A DNA stretch of 19,490 nucleotides, taken from the NCBI RefSeq assembly GCF_035704785.1, contig NZ_DASSWP010000131.1, positions 1-19,490 on the forward strand, in the 5' to 3' direction. Below, one piece after another: positions 1 to 7,431 of this stretch (the stretch's first letter is position 1; the number at the start of each line of letters is the position of its first letter). The notes under the pieces are model-generated. The model did no database searches. It saw only the letters and a program-made list of their open reading frames with translations, and was not told the DNA's origin. The stretch is from Gracilimonas sp035704785. Its GTDB lineage: Bacteria > Bacteroidota > Rhodothermia > Balneolales > Balneolaceae. Position numbers and translations under genes: made by a program.

Positions 1-140
1 CGGAAACATTCATGTGTTTGCATAAATATTTCAGGTACCCACCGTTTCAGGAATCAGATGCACTTCGCCGTAATGGGCACCTCAAAGAGTGTATGAACCA
101 TCGTATGAGGTAAATATGTGAAGGTAAAAAGTCATATATA

Positions 141-178
141 AAAAAAAGACTGACCGGAAAATGTCGATCAGTCCTTTT
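141..178 (+). terminator. hairpin terminator with A- and T-tracts
   Basis: GACTGA (148-153) pairs with TCAGTC (168-173); CG/CG inside the arms can extend the stem past an internal A/C mismatch. An A-run precedes the stem (141-147) and TTTT follows it (175-178), so it can work as a Rho-independent terminator on the plus strand and possibly on both. It would end a transcript entering from the left of the window. Confidence 0.6.
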
Positions 179-245
179 ATAATCATTAGTAACCTGAGTT
201 CGATATTAAGATATCCCATAACAAGTAAAAAAATAACATAGGGTC

Positions 246-265
246 ATTCCCGCGCAGGCGGGAAT
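246..265. repeat. dRS3-like palindrome ATTCCC-N8-GGGAAT
   Basis: The 20 bp read ATTCCC, eight bases (GCGCAGGC), GGGAAT. This fits the layout of the Neisseria dRS3 element (ATTCCCN8GGGAAT), and similar palindromes are scattered in many other bacterial genomes. The central bases can pair further, giving a GC-rich hairpin. Only one copy lies in the window, so its repeat status here rests on recognition and not on counting. Confidence 0.5.
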
Positions 266-354
266 CTGATTCTAGCCATAAAATCAGCGGTTGATTCCTA
301 AAAAGACAATTAGATTTCGGGCATTCGTCGCAAAATGAACCTGTACTTTATCAT

Positions 355-708
355 ATGATTTATTTTTATGTCGAACTCAGGTTAGTAAGCTCCCCTGAAG
401 TAGCGGACTTGCGAATTCTGTTCTCAATAAAATGGCCTCTTAGAGCTTTAAACAGAGGTCGAAACGGAATTAAGTTTGAAATTGACTGGGAAAAATTGCT
501 CCAAATCTACCCTTTTTTGAATCATGCGAACCTTTGTAAACCACGCTTTTCTGTTAACCAGAAACCGCCTGAAAAGAAGAAGCTCTCCCCTACTGAGCAG
601 GCTAAAGTGTACCGCAAATTACTGGACTCCGGAAAGGTGAAAAACAAAGCTGAACTTGCCTGAAAGTTTGGTGTTAGCCGGGCTTGGGTTACTAAGGTTT
701 TGAGTTAA
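355..708 (+). pseudogene. broken small helix-turn-helix protein
   Basis: An ATG at 355 opens a 102-codon frame ending at a TGA (661-663). The same frame then continues for 14 further sense codons to a TAA (706-708). The C-terminal part reads like a ParB/recombinase-type helix-turn-helix: PTEQAKVYRKLLDSG, then KNKAELA, then, after the stop, KFGVSRAWVTKVLS. The stop falls exactly inside the helix-turn-helix, where related proteins have Arg (AELARKFGVSRAWV), so a single CGA to TGA change explains it. The N-terminal half is not recognisable and its start is uncertain. Small proteins of this kind often sit near recombinases or mobile DNA; none is visible here. A sequencing error or a shortened functional protein cannot be excluded. 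Confidence 0.55.
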
Positions 709-799
709 GAATAATTAGTTGGGTTGACTTCAGACTAAGATCAACATTAAAATCGATAGTGTAATTTAATTGAAGGAATTCAAGCTTGATAAAGTACCA

Positions 800-2716
800 T
801 CACCTCATCCACTTTAACCGCATTCCATTCAGGATCACCAGCATTACTGAAAGCTCGTGAATCAGCATGCCTCCGGCCATGTGGACTTCCCCCGCAAATA
901 CACCGGTTAGCAGTGCCACAACAGTAATCAGTGCTATCACCACGTTTTGGTGGATATTTCTCAAAGTGAGTTTTGAAATTCGTAGTGCTGCGGGAATTTT
1001 GGTTAGATCATCTGCCATTAGCGCAATATCGGCCGATTCTATCGCTACATCCGTTCCGGCTGCTCCCATAGCGATGCCGATATCGGCGTATGTAAGTGCC
1101 AGCGCATCATTGATGCCATCGCCCACCATCGCCACACGATGACCGTCTGCTTTTAACTGCTCGATTATCTTATACTTATCATCCGGAAACATTCGCGAAT
1201 AAATGGTTTTGATACCCACTTCTTCAGCAATGCTTTGGGCAGTTGAATCAGTATCTCCGGTTAACATGACCAACTCCTCGATGCCAATTTCACGAAGTTT
1301 TCGAATAGCAGAAGGAGCATCGGGGCGGATGGTATCAAACAAGCCAAGTCCGCCGATCAACTTTCCGTTTTTTGCCACCAGCACCACCGTTCGTCCTTTC
1401 CCTGAAAGTGCTTCGATATGCTGAAGCGCCTCATCATCCACCCTAAAGTTCTTTTCTTTCATGAATGATGGATTGCCTACCAAGATTTCATTTTCCATAT
1501 AACCTGCAGATACACCAAATCCGGTGTACGACTGAAACGAATCCGCCTCCGGAATTTCCTGCCTGTTTCGGGCTTCCTCCAAAATGGCTTTAGCCAGCGG
1601 ATGTTCAGAACCTGATTCGGCGACTCCCGCCCAATACAAAACTTCATCTTCTGAGACGTCTTCCTGAACTTCATCCTCAAAACCGGCAGGTATTTTTTCG
1701 GGCTGAAGGCTGAAGACTTCGGTTACTCTTGGTTTGCCCTGGGTCAACGTTCCGGTTTTATCGAAGGCCAAAGCCGAAATCTTCCCGGCATTCTCCAAAT
1801 ACTCCCCACCCTTAATGAGGATACCTTCTTTTGCGGCGCGACCAATTCCGGTGATCACGGAAATGGGCGTGGAAATAACCAACGCTCCCGGACAGCCAAT
1901 CACTAACAAGGTAATCGCCAATTCAATATTTTGGGTGATAACAAAAGAGAGCACACTTAATCCCACAATGCCCGGCGTGTACCACCGGGCAAAACGTTCA
2001 ATGAATCTTTGTGTGGGTGCTTTGGCGTCCTGGGCTTCCTCTACCCTTTGAATAATCTTAGCAAGCGTGGTATCGGCTCCGCTTTTTCCTGCCCGCACAA
2101 AAATACGACCGTTTTGATTGATGGTTCCCGCAAATACCTTCGAGCCTTGCTTTTTGTCCACGGGAATGGATTCTCCGGTGATGGCGCTTTCATCCACCGA
2201 GCTTTCTCCTGATTCCACCTCTCCATCCACCGGAATTCGGCCTCCGGGTTTTACCTGAACCAGCATGTCTTTTTCTACCTTTCGCGCCGGGATGATTTCT
2301 GTTTTTTCTTCATGGACTACCGTTGCTGTTTCCGGAACCAGTTCAACCAGGTTTTTAAGTGTTTTGCGAGTGTTCTGAAGAGTTCGACTCTCTAACCATC
2401 CCCCCAGCAAAAACAGGAAAGTGACGGCCGCCGACTCCCAGTAGATCCCAATGGAAAGTCCACCGATGGCTGCAATACTTACCAACAGCTCAATATTGGT
2501 TTGACGGTTCTTCAGTCCCAGCCAAGCTTTTCGGATGATCTCATAACCGGCAACTACAGCGGCAAAGATCATGAGGATGTTACCGGTAAGGGAATTTTTC
2601 ATCACCCAAAGAAAAAACCAGCCGGACAAAATGAATACTCCACTTATGACCAGCAAAATTCTCTTGCGTGATGTTGGTTTTTTAAAGAGAGAGGTAAGTT
2701 GGCTGAAAAGAGTCAT
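800..2716 (-). CDS. P1B-type heavy-metal ATPase with CPG motif
   Basis: An inner-membrane P-type ATPase of 638 aa that exports a transition metal at the cost of ATP. Four hydrophobic segments lie before residue 115. The actuator-domain GES is at 181-183, the membrane metal motif C275-P276-G277, the phosphorylated Asp in DKTGT at 319-323, the P1B nucleotide-binding SEHP at 370-373 and GDGIND at 532-537. The last helix carries HE at 620-621, followed by an LNGMRL end. The N-terminus has no metal-binding domain; the gene just upstream encodes one separately. CPG replaces the usual CPC of copper and zinc/cadmium pumps, and the HE in the last helix recalls the HEGGT motif of cobalt-type P1B-4 pumps, so the metal cannot be assigned from sequence. 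The family call is firm. Confidence 0.95.
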   Translation of the reverse strand: MTLFSQLTSLFKKPTSRKRILLVISGVFILSGWFFLWVMKNSLTGNILMIFAAVVAGYEIIRKAWLGLKNRQTNIELLVSIAAIGGLSIGIYWESAAVTFLFLLGGWLESRTLQNTRKTLKNLVELVPETATVVHEEKTEIIPARKVEKDMLVQVKPGGRIPVDGEVESGESSVDESAITGESIPVDKKQGSKVFAGTINQNGRIFVRAGKSGADTTLAKIIQRVEEAQDAKAPTQRFIERFARWYTPGIVGLSVLSFVITQNIELAITLLVIGCPGALVISTPISVITGIGRAAKEGILIKGGEYLENAGKISALAFDKTGTLTQGKPRVTEVFSLQPEKIPAGFEDEVQEDVSEDEVLYWAGVAESGSEHPLAKAILEEARNRQEIPEADSFQSYTGFGVSAGYMENEILVGNPSFMKEKNFRVDDEALQHIEALSGKGRTVVLVAKNGKLIGGLGLFDTIRPDAPSAIRKLREIGIEELVMLTGDTDSTAQSIAEEVGIKTIYSRMFPDDKYKIIEQLKADGHRVAMVGDGINDALALTYADIGIAMGAAGTDVAIESADIALMADDLTKIPAALRISKLTLRNIHQNVVIALITVVALLTGVFAGEVHMAGGMLIHELSVMLVILNGMRLKWMR

Positions 2717-2737
2717 TATTCTAAGTTCTTTGGTTAG

Positions 2738-2773
2738 AAAAAACCTCCAAGGTTGTTATAACTTTGGAGGTTT
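2738..2773 (-). terminator. intercistronic hairpin, REP-like, between HMA protein and ATPase
   Basis: A 14-bp stem with one wobble position (arms 2741-2754 and 2760-2773, loop GTTAT) lies in the 71-bp gap between the two metal genes. On the minus strand the stem is followed by a run of six T, so it may terminate or attenuate transcription between the HMA protein gene and the ATPase gene. Its core ACCTCCAAGGTT recurs in the hairpin at 3107-3139, which suggests a dispersed palindromic element used as a terminator. Confidence 0.6.
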
Positions 2774-2787
2774 ATATTGGGTTCGTT

Positions 2788-3003
2788 CTAAAACGGAGAC
2801 ACAAAAGCAGGGTAACCTGATTGCTGAACGGCGTTTACCAGGTCTTCTTCGGTTAGTAATTCCGGGTCGTAATCCACTTCAATCTTGCCGGAATTAAATT
2901 TCACGGTTGCTTTTTCAATGCCCTCCATGCTGTTCAAATTAGATTCAATGTTGTTCACGCAAGAGGGGCAATTCAGTTCGTCGCTTCTTAGAATAGTTTT
3001 CAT
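2788..3003 (-). CDS. heavy-metal-associated (HMA) domain protein, CopZ-like
   Basis: A single ferredoxin-fold HMA domain of 71 aa with the metal-binding motif C-P-S-C near residues 11-14, in the form LNCPSCVNNIE. The rest follows the family: a GIEKATVKF strand, a VDYDPE strand, and a last helix before a SGYPA turn. Such proteins bind one soft metal ion (Cu+, Zn2+ or Cd2+) and hand it to a P1B ATPase. The neighbouring ATPase lacks its own N-terminal domain, so this protein is probably its detached metal donor. I chose the ATG at 3003-3001; an upstream in-frame ATG at 3105 would add 34 residues encoded by a palindromic repeat and is unlikely. Confidence 0.88.
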   Translation of the reverse strand: MKTILRSDELNCPSCVNNIESNLNSMEGIEKATVKFNSGKIEVDYDPELLTEEDLVNAVQQSGYPAFVSPF

Positions 3004-3037
3004 GAGATTGTTGTTTTTGATTCGTGATAATTTTTTT

Positions 3038-3096
3038 GCCACTAAAGCACGAAAGCTCAAAAATTTTATAGTCTCGTGTTTTAGAGGTTTTGTGGC
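3038..3096. repeat. MITE-like interspersed palindrome
   Basis: A 59-bp imperfect inverted repeat. GCCAC (3038-3042) pairs with GTGGC (3092-3096), and TAAAGCACGA (3043-3052) pairs with TCGTGTTTTA (3074-3083) with one wobble. It has the look of the GCCACTAAAGCAC...GTGGC elements scattered through many Bacteroidota and other genomes. It starts 34 bp upstream of the HMA protein start codon and may supply or interrupt its promoter region. Confidence 0.6.
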
Positions 3097-3103
3097 GTTA
3101 ACC

Positions 3104-3139
3104 AAAAGACCTCCAAGGTTTTCAAAACCTTAGAGGTCT
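3104..3139 (-). terminator. palindromic terminator behind the DUF6448 gene
   Basis: Arms 3107-3122 and 3124-3139 match at 15 of 16 positions around a single central base. In minus orientation the stem is followed by TTTT then GG, consistent with a terminator for the DUF6448 gene, which ends 9 bp upstream. It shares the core ACCTCCAAGGTT with the hairpin at 2741-2773. Confidence 0.65.
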
Positions 3140-3147
3140 GCTGTGAG

Positions 3148-3750
3148 TTAGTGCTGATCTCCACCAACGCTGTGTTCTACTTCGGAGGTGGCAGTTTGAT
3201 ACAGTGGTTCTACGTAATGCATGTACTTCACGTAGGCATTTACGTATTTGCGGGCGGCTTCTACATCTTCGGGATCGAAGTCTTTCAGCTCTTGCACTTT
3301 TTCGTAGTAGTGATGTAGACCGGCTTCGATTTCTTTCATCAGCAGTTGATGCACATCGGCCAACGAGCCGTCCTTGAGTGCTTCATCTGCAGCGGTTATG
3401 GCAGGACCAAAATCGGTGCCTGCGGGTTTGAGACCGGTGTAAGGAGCACCTTCAGCCTGACGGTGCAGACGGACTACCGTTTCAAAGAAATGACGGTCGG
3501 CTACTTGTTGCACCTCTTCGTCTTTTTCCCTGATGTTGAGGACTTCCCGGAAAACGGATTCCACTTCCGCTTCCTGTTCGTCGGTGATCCACTTGAGTAT
3601 CGGGGTGATGTCGCCGTTTTCAAGGGCAGCTTGAGCGTCTTTCACTACCGGTCCGTCCATGCTATCGCAATGGGCCTGCGAGAGGATGGGCGATAATGAA
3701 AAGAGGGTTGCAAATAGAAAAGTTAATAGAGTTGTTGTTCGGGTATTCAT
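3148..3750 (-). CDS. secreted DUF6448-family protein
   Basis: A 200-aa protein with a clear N-terminal signal peptide: a hydrophobic stretch at residues 8-22 and a likely cleavage after SQA at residue 26. The mature start HCDSMDGPVV, followed by an acidic, all-helical domain with a conserved NGDITPILKW-like segment and several His/Glu positions, is what I recall of the DUF6448 family, whose function is unknown. The many His, Glu and Asp residues (for example LHHYYEK, KYMHYVEP) would suit metal binding, but that is inference. It lies next to the metal-ATPase genes, and a Crp/Fnr-type site with a well-placed -10 candidate lies upstream, so it may be induced at low oxygen or by nitric oxide. Confidence 0.7.
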   Translation of the reverse strand: MNTRTTTLLTFLFATLFSLSPILSQAHCDSMDGPVVKDAQAALENGDITPILKWITDEQEAEVESVFREVLNIREKDEEVQQVADRHFFETVVRLHRQAEGAPYTGLKPAGTDFGPAITAADEALKDGSLADVHQLLMKEIEAGLHHYYEKVQELKDFDPEDVEAARKYVNAYVKYMHYVEPLYQTATSEVEHSVGGDQH

Positions 3751-4076
3751 GACTGTTAGATTTTTGGGTTCTTGATTTTCATCCCCAATCTAACTGTAAG
3801 AGGTGCGCACTTAAATGATGTAGATCAAATTAAAATAATTTCCCTTTTAGAGTCTTTACTCTTGAATCCTATACCATTTAGATAAAATATCAGTTCACCG
3901 ACGATTCTACGCAAAGCATTCATTGCGCTCCTTCCATATATCAGTATGATATTAGATTACCCGAGATAGTATTCAATTGTTCAGTTTAAAAACTTTCTCT
4001 GAGACCTCCCGATAAATACATGGCTGTATTTTCAATGCACGAATTTTTAAAATGATCTGAGGTTAGTTAATGGTGA
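3751..4076. other. intergenic region between lplA and the DUF6448 gene
   Basis: 326 bp without a gene. The part next to the DUF6448 gene holds the Crp/Fnr-type site (3815-3828) and a -10 candidate (3785-3792). I see no terminator-like hairpin for lplA and no RNA gene in 3840-4076, which is plain AT-rich sequence. Confidence 0.5.
3785..3828 (-). promoter_or_regulatory. Crp/Fnr-type operator and -10 candidate of the DUF6448 gene
   Basis: The site ATGATGTAGATCAA (3815-3828) differs from TTGAT-N4-ATCAA at one outer base. On the minus strand TAGATTGG (3792-3785) resembles both a sigma70 -10 and the Bacteroidota TAnnTTTG element. The first base of this element lies 29.5 bp from the centre of the site, the geometry of a class II activator site centred near -41. 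The site shares 13 of 14 bases with the one at 12808-12821. Confidence 0.5.
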
Positions 4077-5081
4077 TTACTCATCCTCTCCATAAAACAA
4101 GTTCAAAATATTTTCTTTTTCAATATCGCCAAAGTATTTCTTGGTATCTACAGTTTCCAAGGAATTAGCGATTTCTACCGGATCGTAACGTACACCCGTT
4201 AGTATCTCGTTCAGTTCACTCACAGGCTGCTGACCGAAGAAGTCGCCATAAATAGTCAGGTTTTCTATATAACCGTTATGAACATCAAGACGCAGATCAA
4301 TTTCCCCAGCCGGAAATCGTTTTACTCTTTGAATGTTGAATTTAGGTGAGTTTCCAAAATTCCAGTCCCAAGTTCCATATTTTTCTTCTTTTAACTTATA
4401 AACCTCATTCCACTCCTTTTCAGATAAGACATAAATATCAAATGAATCTTTCTGCTTATAAAGTCCGTCCAGAATTCGTTGTCGAAATTCAGAAACCGAC
4501 ATAGTCTTATTTTTTATAAACTCAATGATATTTGCAACACGACTACGTACTGATTTGTGTCCTTTCGATTGTATTTTGCTCATTTTCACATTCAAAGCTT
4601 TGACAACCTCATCCAGATCACTACAGTAGAGAAGGGTACCGTGACTAAACATTCTCTTTCCTGTTGAAAACTGTGCATTCCCTGATATTTTTCGGCCATT
4701 TGCTAGAATATCATTTCTACCACTCATTTCCGCCGGTACTCCCATCTCTCTCAAAATCTCAATAACCGGCTCATTAAACTTTAAAAAATTATTCAGATTT
4801 TCTTTCTTGTGCTCTGTTATAAAGCTGAAATTCAGGTTTCCAAGATCATGATACACCGCTCCCCCTCCTGACATACGGCGTACAACATGAATGCCTTTTC
4901 TTTTTACATATTCATCGTTAATCTCTTCCAGTGTATTTTGATTACGACCAATAATTATGGATGGTTCGTTGATATAGAAAAGTAAATAATCATCTTCTTG
5001 TCCAAAATTTCGAAGTGCGTACTCTTCAAGTGCCAGATTTATATGTGGGTCTGTTATTCCTTTATTGTCAATTAAAATCAT
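4077..5081 (-). CDS. lplA: lipoate-protein ligase A
   Basis: A cytoplasmic enzyme of 334 aa that activates lipoate with ATP and attaches it to lysines of 2-oxoacid dehydrogenase E2 and glycine-cleavage H proteins. The N-terminal catalytic domain is complete: the family opening DPHINLALEEYAL, IIGRNQNT, the lipoate-binding RRMSGGGAVYHDLGNLNFSF around residues 68-87, and GRNDILANGRKISGNAQ with the catalytic Lys of the GRK-S-GNA motif. HGTLLY follows. A C-terminal accessory domain of about 85 residues is present, as in full-length LplA proteins. The gene stands alone: 110 bp separate it from the upstream amidotransferase gene. Confidence 0.95.
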   Translation of the reverse strand: MILIDNKGITDPHINLALEEYALRNFGQEDDYLLFYINEPSIIIGRNQNTLEEINDEYVKRKGIHVVRRMSGGGAVYHDLGNLNFSFITEHKKENLNNFLKFNEPVIEILREMGVPAEMSGRNDILANGRKISGNAQFSTGKRMFSHGTLLYCSDLDEVVKALNVKMSKIQSKGHKSVRSRVANIIEFIKNKTMSVSEFRQRILDGLYKQKDSFDIYVLSEKEWNEVYKLKEEKYGTWDWNFGNSPKFNIQRVKRFPAGEIDLRLDVHNGYIENLTIYGDFFGQQPVSELNEILTGVRYDPVEIANSLETVDTKKYFGDIEKENILNLFYGEDE

Positions 5082-5191
5082 GGTTGATTAGTATTATGTG
5101 ATATGTGTGGTGGAAAGTCATTATTCTCAATATGCTTTTTTGCGGATGCTACGTCAGCAATTGCTTAGTTTTTCTACCAACATTTAAAATG

Positions 5192-5902
5192 TTAAGTTGA
5201 ATTATTTGATACCCAGTAATTCAATAATTGAAACAACATCTTTCTTGTTTCATCAGCTGCATCCGATTTACGAAGCATTTCCTCGGAGCTTTGCACATGA
5301 TCCCCGGATTCCCTATATCTCCCCCAATTTTTGATCATTGCCTGGACTTGGGGCCGCCCAATTTCAAGATGAAACTGCAAACCGATAATATTTTCGTTCA
5401 CAATAAATGCCTGGTTGATACAAAGTTCAGTAGAGGCCAAATGTACGGCTCCTTCAGGCAAATCAAATGTATTGCTGTGCCAGTGATATACTATCGGATT
5501 TTCTCCCCAGTGTTTGGTCGCGGGATGAGTTTTACCTGCCTCTGTAAGGTTGACAGGATACCACCCAATTTCATGATCTTTAGCCGGATGCACAGATTTA
5601 CCCATAACATGAGCAATCAGTTGTGCCCCAAAACAAATTCCCAAAACCGGTTTTCCCAGATCTATCATCTTTTTGATCAATTCTTTTTCACCGGTTAACC
5701 AGGGATACTTTTCCTCATCTTCAATATTCATGGGCCCACCCATCACAATCAGGTAATCCACATCATCTACAACAGGAAGTGACTGACCATCATAGAGCTT
5801 GATTCTTTTAAGCGAAAAACCTTTTTCCTCAAGGTAAGTCTCAATCATACCAGGACCTTCGAAAGGAACGTGCATAAGGCAATAGAAAACTGGATTCGAC
5901 AT
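5192..5902 (-). CDS. class I glutamine amidotransferase-like protein
   Basis: A 236-aa stand-alone GATase1-fold protein of the type often called GMP-synthase-like amidotransferase. The triad is visible: nucleophile C90 in GICFGAQ, and H178 and E180 in QFHLE. The oxyanion region GGPMNIEDEEKYPWL (residues 55-69) is typical of the group that includes the fungal and yeast homologues of gamma-glutamyl peptidases. There is no synthetase domain, so it probably hydrolyses a small amide or gamma-glutamyl substrate; the substrate is unknown. It follows the SDR gene by 22 bp and is probably the last gene of the sdhC-SDR-GATase unit. Confidence 0.88.
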   Translation of the reverse strand: MSNPVFYCLMHVPFEGPGMIETYLEEKGFSLKRIKLYDGQSLPVVDDVDYLIVMGGPMNIEDEEKYPWLTGEKELIKKMIDLGKPVLGICFGAQLIAHVMGKSVHPAKDHEIGWYPVNLTEAGKTHPATKHWGENPIVYHWHSNTFDLPEGAVHLASTELCINQAFIVNENIIGLQFHLEIGRPQVQAMIKNWGRYRESGDHVQSSEEMLRKSDAADETRKMLFQLLNYWVSNNST

Positions 5903-5924
5903 TATTGGAGGTATTGAATTTAGG

Positions 5925-6632
5925 TTAAGACCTAGGATCGAGTGGACGGACTGTCATATCGTTTACAAGAAAATTATCCGGTGTTTGTAAAATGTGAACT
6001 ATCATTTCAGCAAGATCATCCGGCTGCAACATGTTAGCATGCGGTTCGATTCCTGATTCTTCAAAAAAATGAGTGTCTATAGAACCTGGATTGAAACACG
6101 TTACTTTGATATTGCTAAAGCGCAGTTCTTTGAACAGAGCCTCACTAAATCCCTGTACGCCAAATTTGGTAGTACTGTAGGCCGATTTCGTCATGCCGGA
6201 GGTTTTTCCGAGGATGGAACCCACGTTAATGATATGGGATGACTCGGCATTGGCCTTCATCAATGGCACGACCTCCCTTGTTAAAAAATACATTCCGTTC
6301 AGATTGGTATCCATCATTTGCTTCCACTGCTCAAGAGGCAGTTCCTCAATTTTACCAAATATCCCTGTCCCCGCATTGTTGACGAGGATATCCGGACTGT
6401 ATCCGTTGCTGAAAGTCTGGCCAAACCATTCCGAAACAGCCGCCTGATTGGTAATATCCAGGGTAACCGGAAAGAATAAATTTCCCAGCTCTGTTTCCAT
6501 TTTTTTCAATTTTCCGGATGAACGTGCCAATCCGAAAACCCGAACCTGAAGTTTGGTTAATTGACTTGCAATAGCGGCTCCAAGCCCACTGCTGGCGCCG
6601 GTAACAATAGCTGTTTTATTTTCTAAAAACAT
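5925..6632 (-). CDS. short-chain dehydrogenase/reductase (SDR)
   Basis: A classical SDR of 235 aa, a soluble NAD(P)H-dependent oxidoreductase. It shows the dinucleotide motif TGASSGLG (11-18), the DIT acidic step near 59-61, NNAG (85-88), and the catalytic S139, Y152 and K156 in the YxxxK arrangement. R37 just after the second strand suggests a preference for NADP(H). The substrate cannot be read from the sequence; the fold resembles the general 3-ketoacyl-ACP reductase/sepiapterin reductase branch. It starts 12 bp behind sdhC and is probably co-transcribed with it. Confidence 0.92.
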   Translation of the reverse strand: MFLENKTAIVTGASSGLGAAIASQLTKLQVRVFGLARSSGKLKKMETELGNLFFPVTLDITNQAAVSEWFGQTFSNGYSPDILVNNAGTGIFGKIEELPLEQWKQMMDTNLNGMYFLTREVVPLMKANAESSHIINVGSILGKTSGMTKSAYSTTKFGVQGFSEALFKELRFSNIKVTCFNPGSIDTHFFEESGIEPHANMLQPDDLAEMIVHILQTPDNFLVNDMTVRPLDPRS

Positions 6633-6644
6633 GTATGATGATAT

Positions 6645-7343
6645 TTATAAAGTTGATAATAATACTCCCTCTCCTCCAGTGAAATAGATGTATAACGGTA
6701 TGAAGAGAAAACCCACAGCCAACAGAATGGCGAAGAAGATGCTGAATACATAGAACAAATCAGAGAATCTTCTTCTCTGCATGGAAAGAGAGGTTAATGC
6801 ACTCCAGAATCCATGAGCCAGGTGAGCAGCGAGAAATAGCATCACCGCCGTATATCCAAAGGCGTGCCACGGATTTTGGAAAGTCGAAATAACCAAAGAT
6901 TTCAGGTCCCGAACTTCTATCCCATTCAGCGTTATCATTTCTACCGGACCGAATTTGAAATCGTTGAGATGCACAATCAAAAACAAGAATAATACAATAC
7001 CGGAAATTGCTTTAGTGCGTGCATGCCAGGTATTATGTGCAGGCCCTCCTTTGGTTTGATAGGTATCATATCTATCTGAACGCGCTCGTTTTCGTTCTCT
7101 CCAGATAGATATACCTACGATGGCATGTATCAAGAATGTAAGCGCCAGGAAGAATTCAAGGATATATAAAATCCAGCCCAAACTTTCTAATTGATACGTG
7201 TACTGGTTAAACGCATTTTCGGGGCCAAATAGGGTTAGGTTTCCCGCCAAATGTACCACTACAAAACCGATAAGTGCCAAACCGGTAGCACCATTTAAAA
7301 CCTTCCTCCCGACCTGCGATCGCAATACTTTCATTAATTTCAT
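6645..7343 (-). CDS. sdhC: succinate dehydrogenase cytochrome b subunit (b558 family)
   Basis: A membrane anchor of 232 aa with five hydrophobic segments, matching the single-subunit, diheme b558 form of SdhC found in Bacillus, Bacteroidota and Epsilonproteobacteria. Candidate heme ligands are H31 (VVHLAGN), H73 (LIHAIVG), H125 (IVHLNDF) and H174/H177 (AAHLAHGFW). It would carry electrons between the flavoprotein/iron-sulfur pair and quinone. SdhA and SdhB are not next to it, which is unusual because these genes normally form one operon. A strong Shine-Dalgarno GGGAGG six bases before the ATG fixes the start. A terminator just upstream separates it from the NDH-2 operon. Confidence 0.92.
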   Translation of the reverse strand: MKLMKVLRSQVGRKVLNGATGLALIGFVVVHLAGNLTLFGPENAFNQYTYQLESLGWILYILEFFLALTFLIHAIVGISIWRERKRARSDRYDTYQTKGGPAHNTWHARTKAISGIVLFLFLIVHLNDFKFGPVEMITLNGIEVRDLKSLVISTFQNPWHAFGYTAVMLFLAAHLAHGFWSALTSLSMQRRRFSDLFYVFSIFFAILLAVGFLFIPLYIYFTGGEGVLLSTL

Positions 7344-7370
7344 TTGCAGCCTCCCATTTGATATAAAAAT

Positions 7371-7410
7371 AAAAAAGATGAACCCATAGAACTGCTGTAT
7401 CTATGGATTC
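7371..7410 (-). terminator. Rho-independent terminator of the NDH-2 operon
   Basis: GAACCCATAG (7380-7389) and CTATGGATTC (7401-7410) form a 10-bp stem with one wobble. In minus orientation it is followed by ATC and a run of six T (7376-7371). It lies 21 bp beyond the stop codon of the last gene of the unit (7432) and shows that sdhC is transcribed separately. Confidence 0.75.
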
Positions 7411-7431
7411 ACAAAACTGTTGCCTGTTCTC

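Larger units (their letters stand above)
1..354. other. gene-poor left edge
   Basis: No gene can be assigned here. Reading frame 1 is open from the first base to a TGA at 94-96 and might be the 3' end of a plus-strand gene starting outside the window, but its roughly 31 residues match nothing I recognise. The opposite strand can also be read as short protein-like stretches, so the area may hold decayed coding DNA. The stretch contains a hairpin terminator (148-178) and a dRS3-like palindrome (246-265), described separately. Bases 266-354 show nothing further. Confidence 0.5.

Noticed and set aside
1..96. Possible end of a plus-strand gene
   Set aside because: The frame is open, but its roughly 31 residues show no recognisable motif, and the opposite strand gives equally plausible fragments.
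661..663. In-frame TGA as a recoded (selenocysteine or readthrough) codon
   Set aside because: The position corresponds to a conserved Arg of a helix-turn-helix, not to a redox Cys, and no stem-loop suited to selenocysteine insertion was noticed. A nonsense change is simpler.
3004..3105. N-terminal extension of the HMA protein
   Set aside because: The extra 34 codons are mostly derived from the GCCAC...GTGGC palindrome and do not resemble any HMA protein; the ATG at 3003 gives the normal length.
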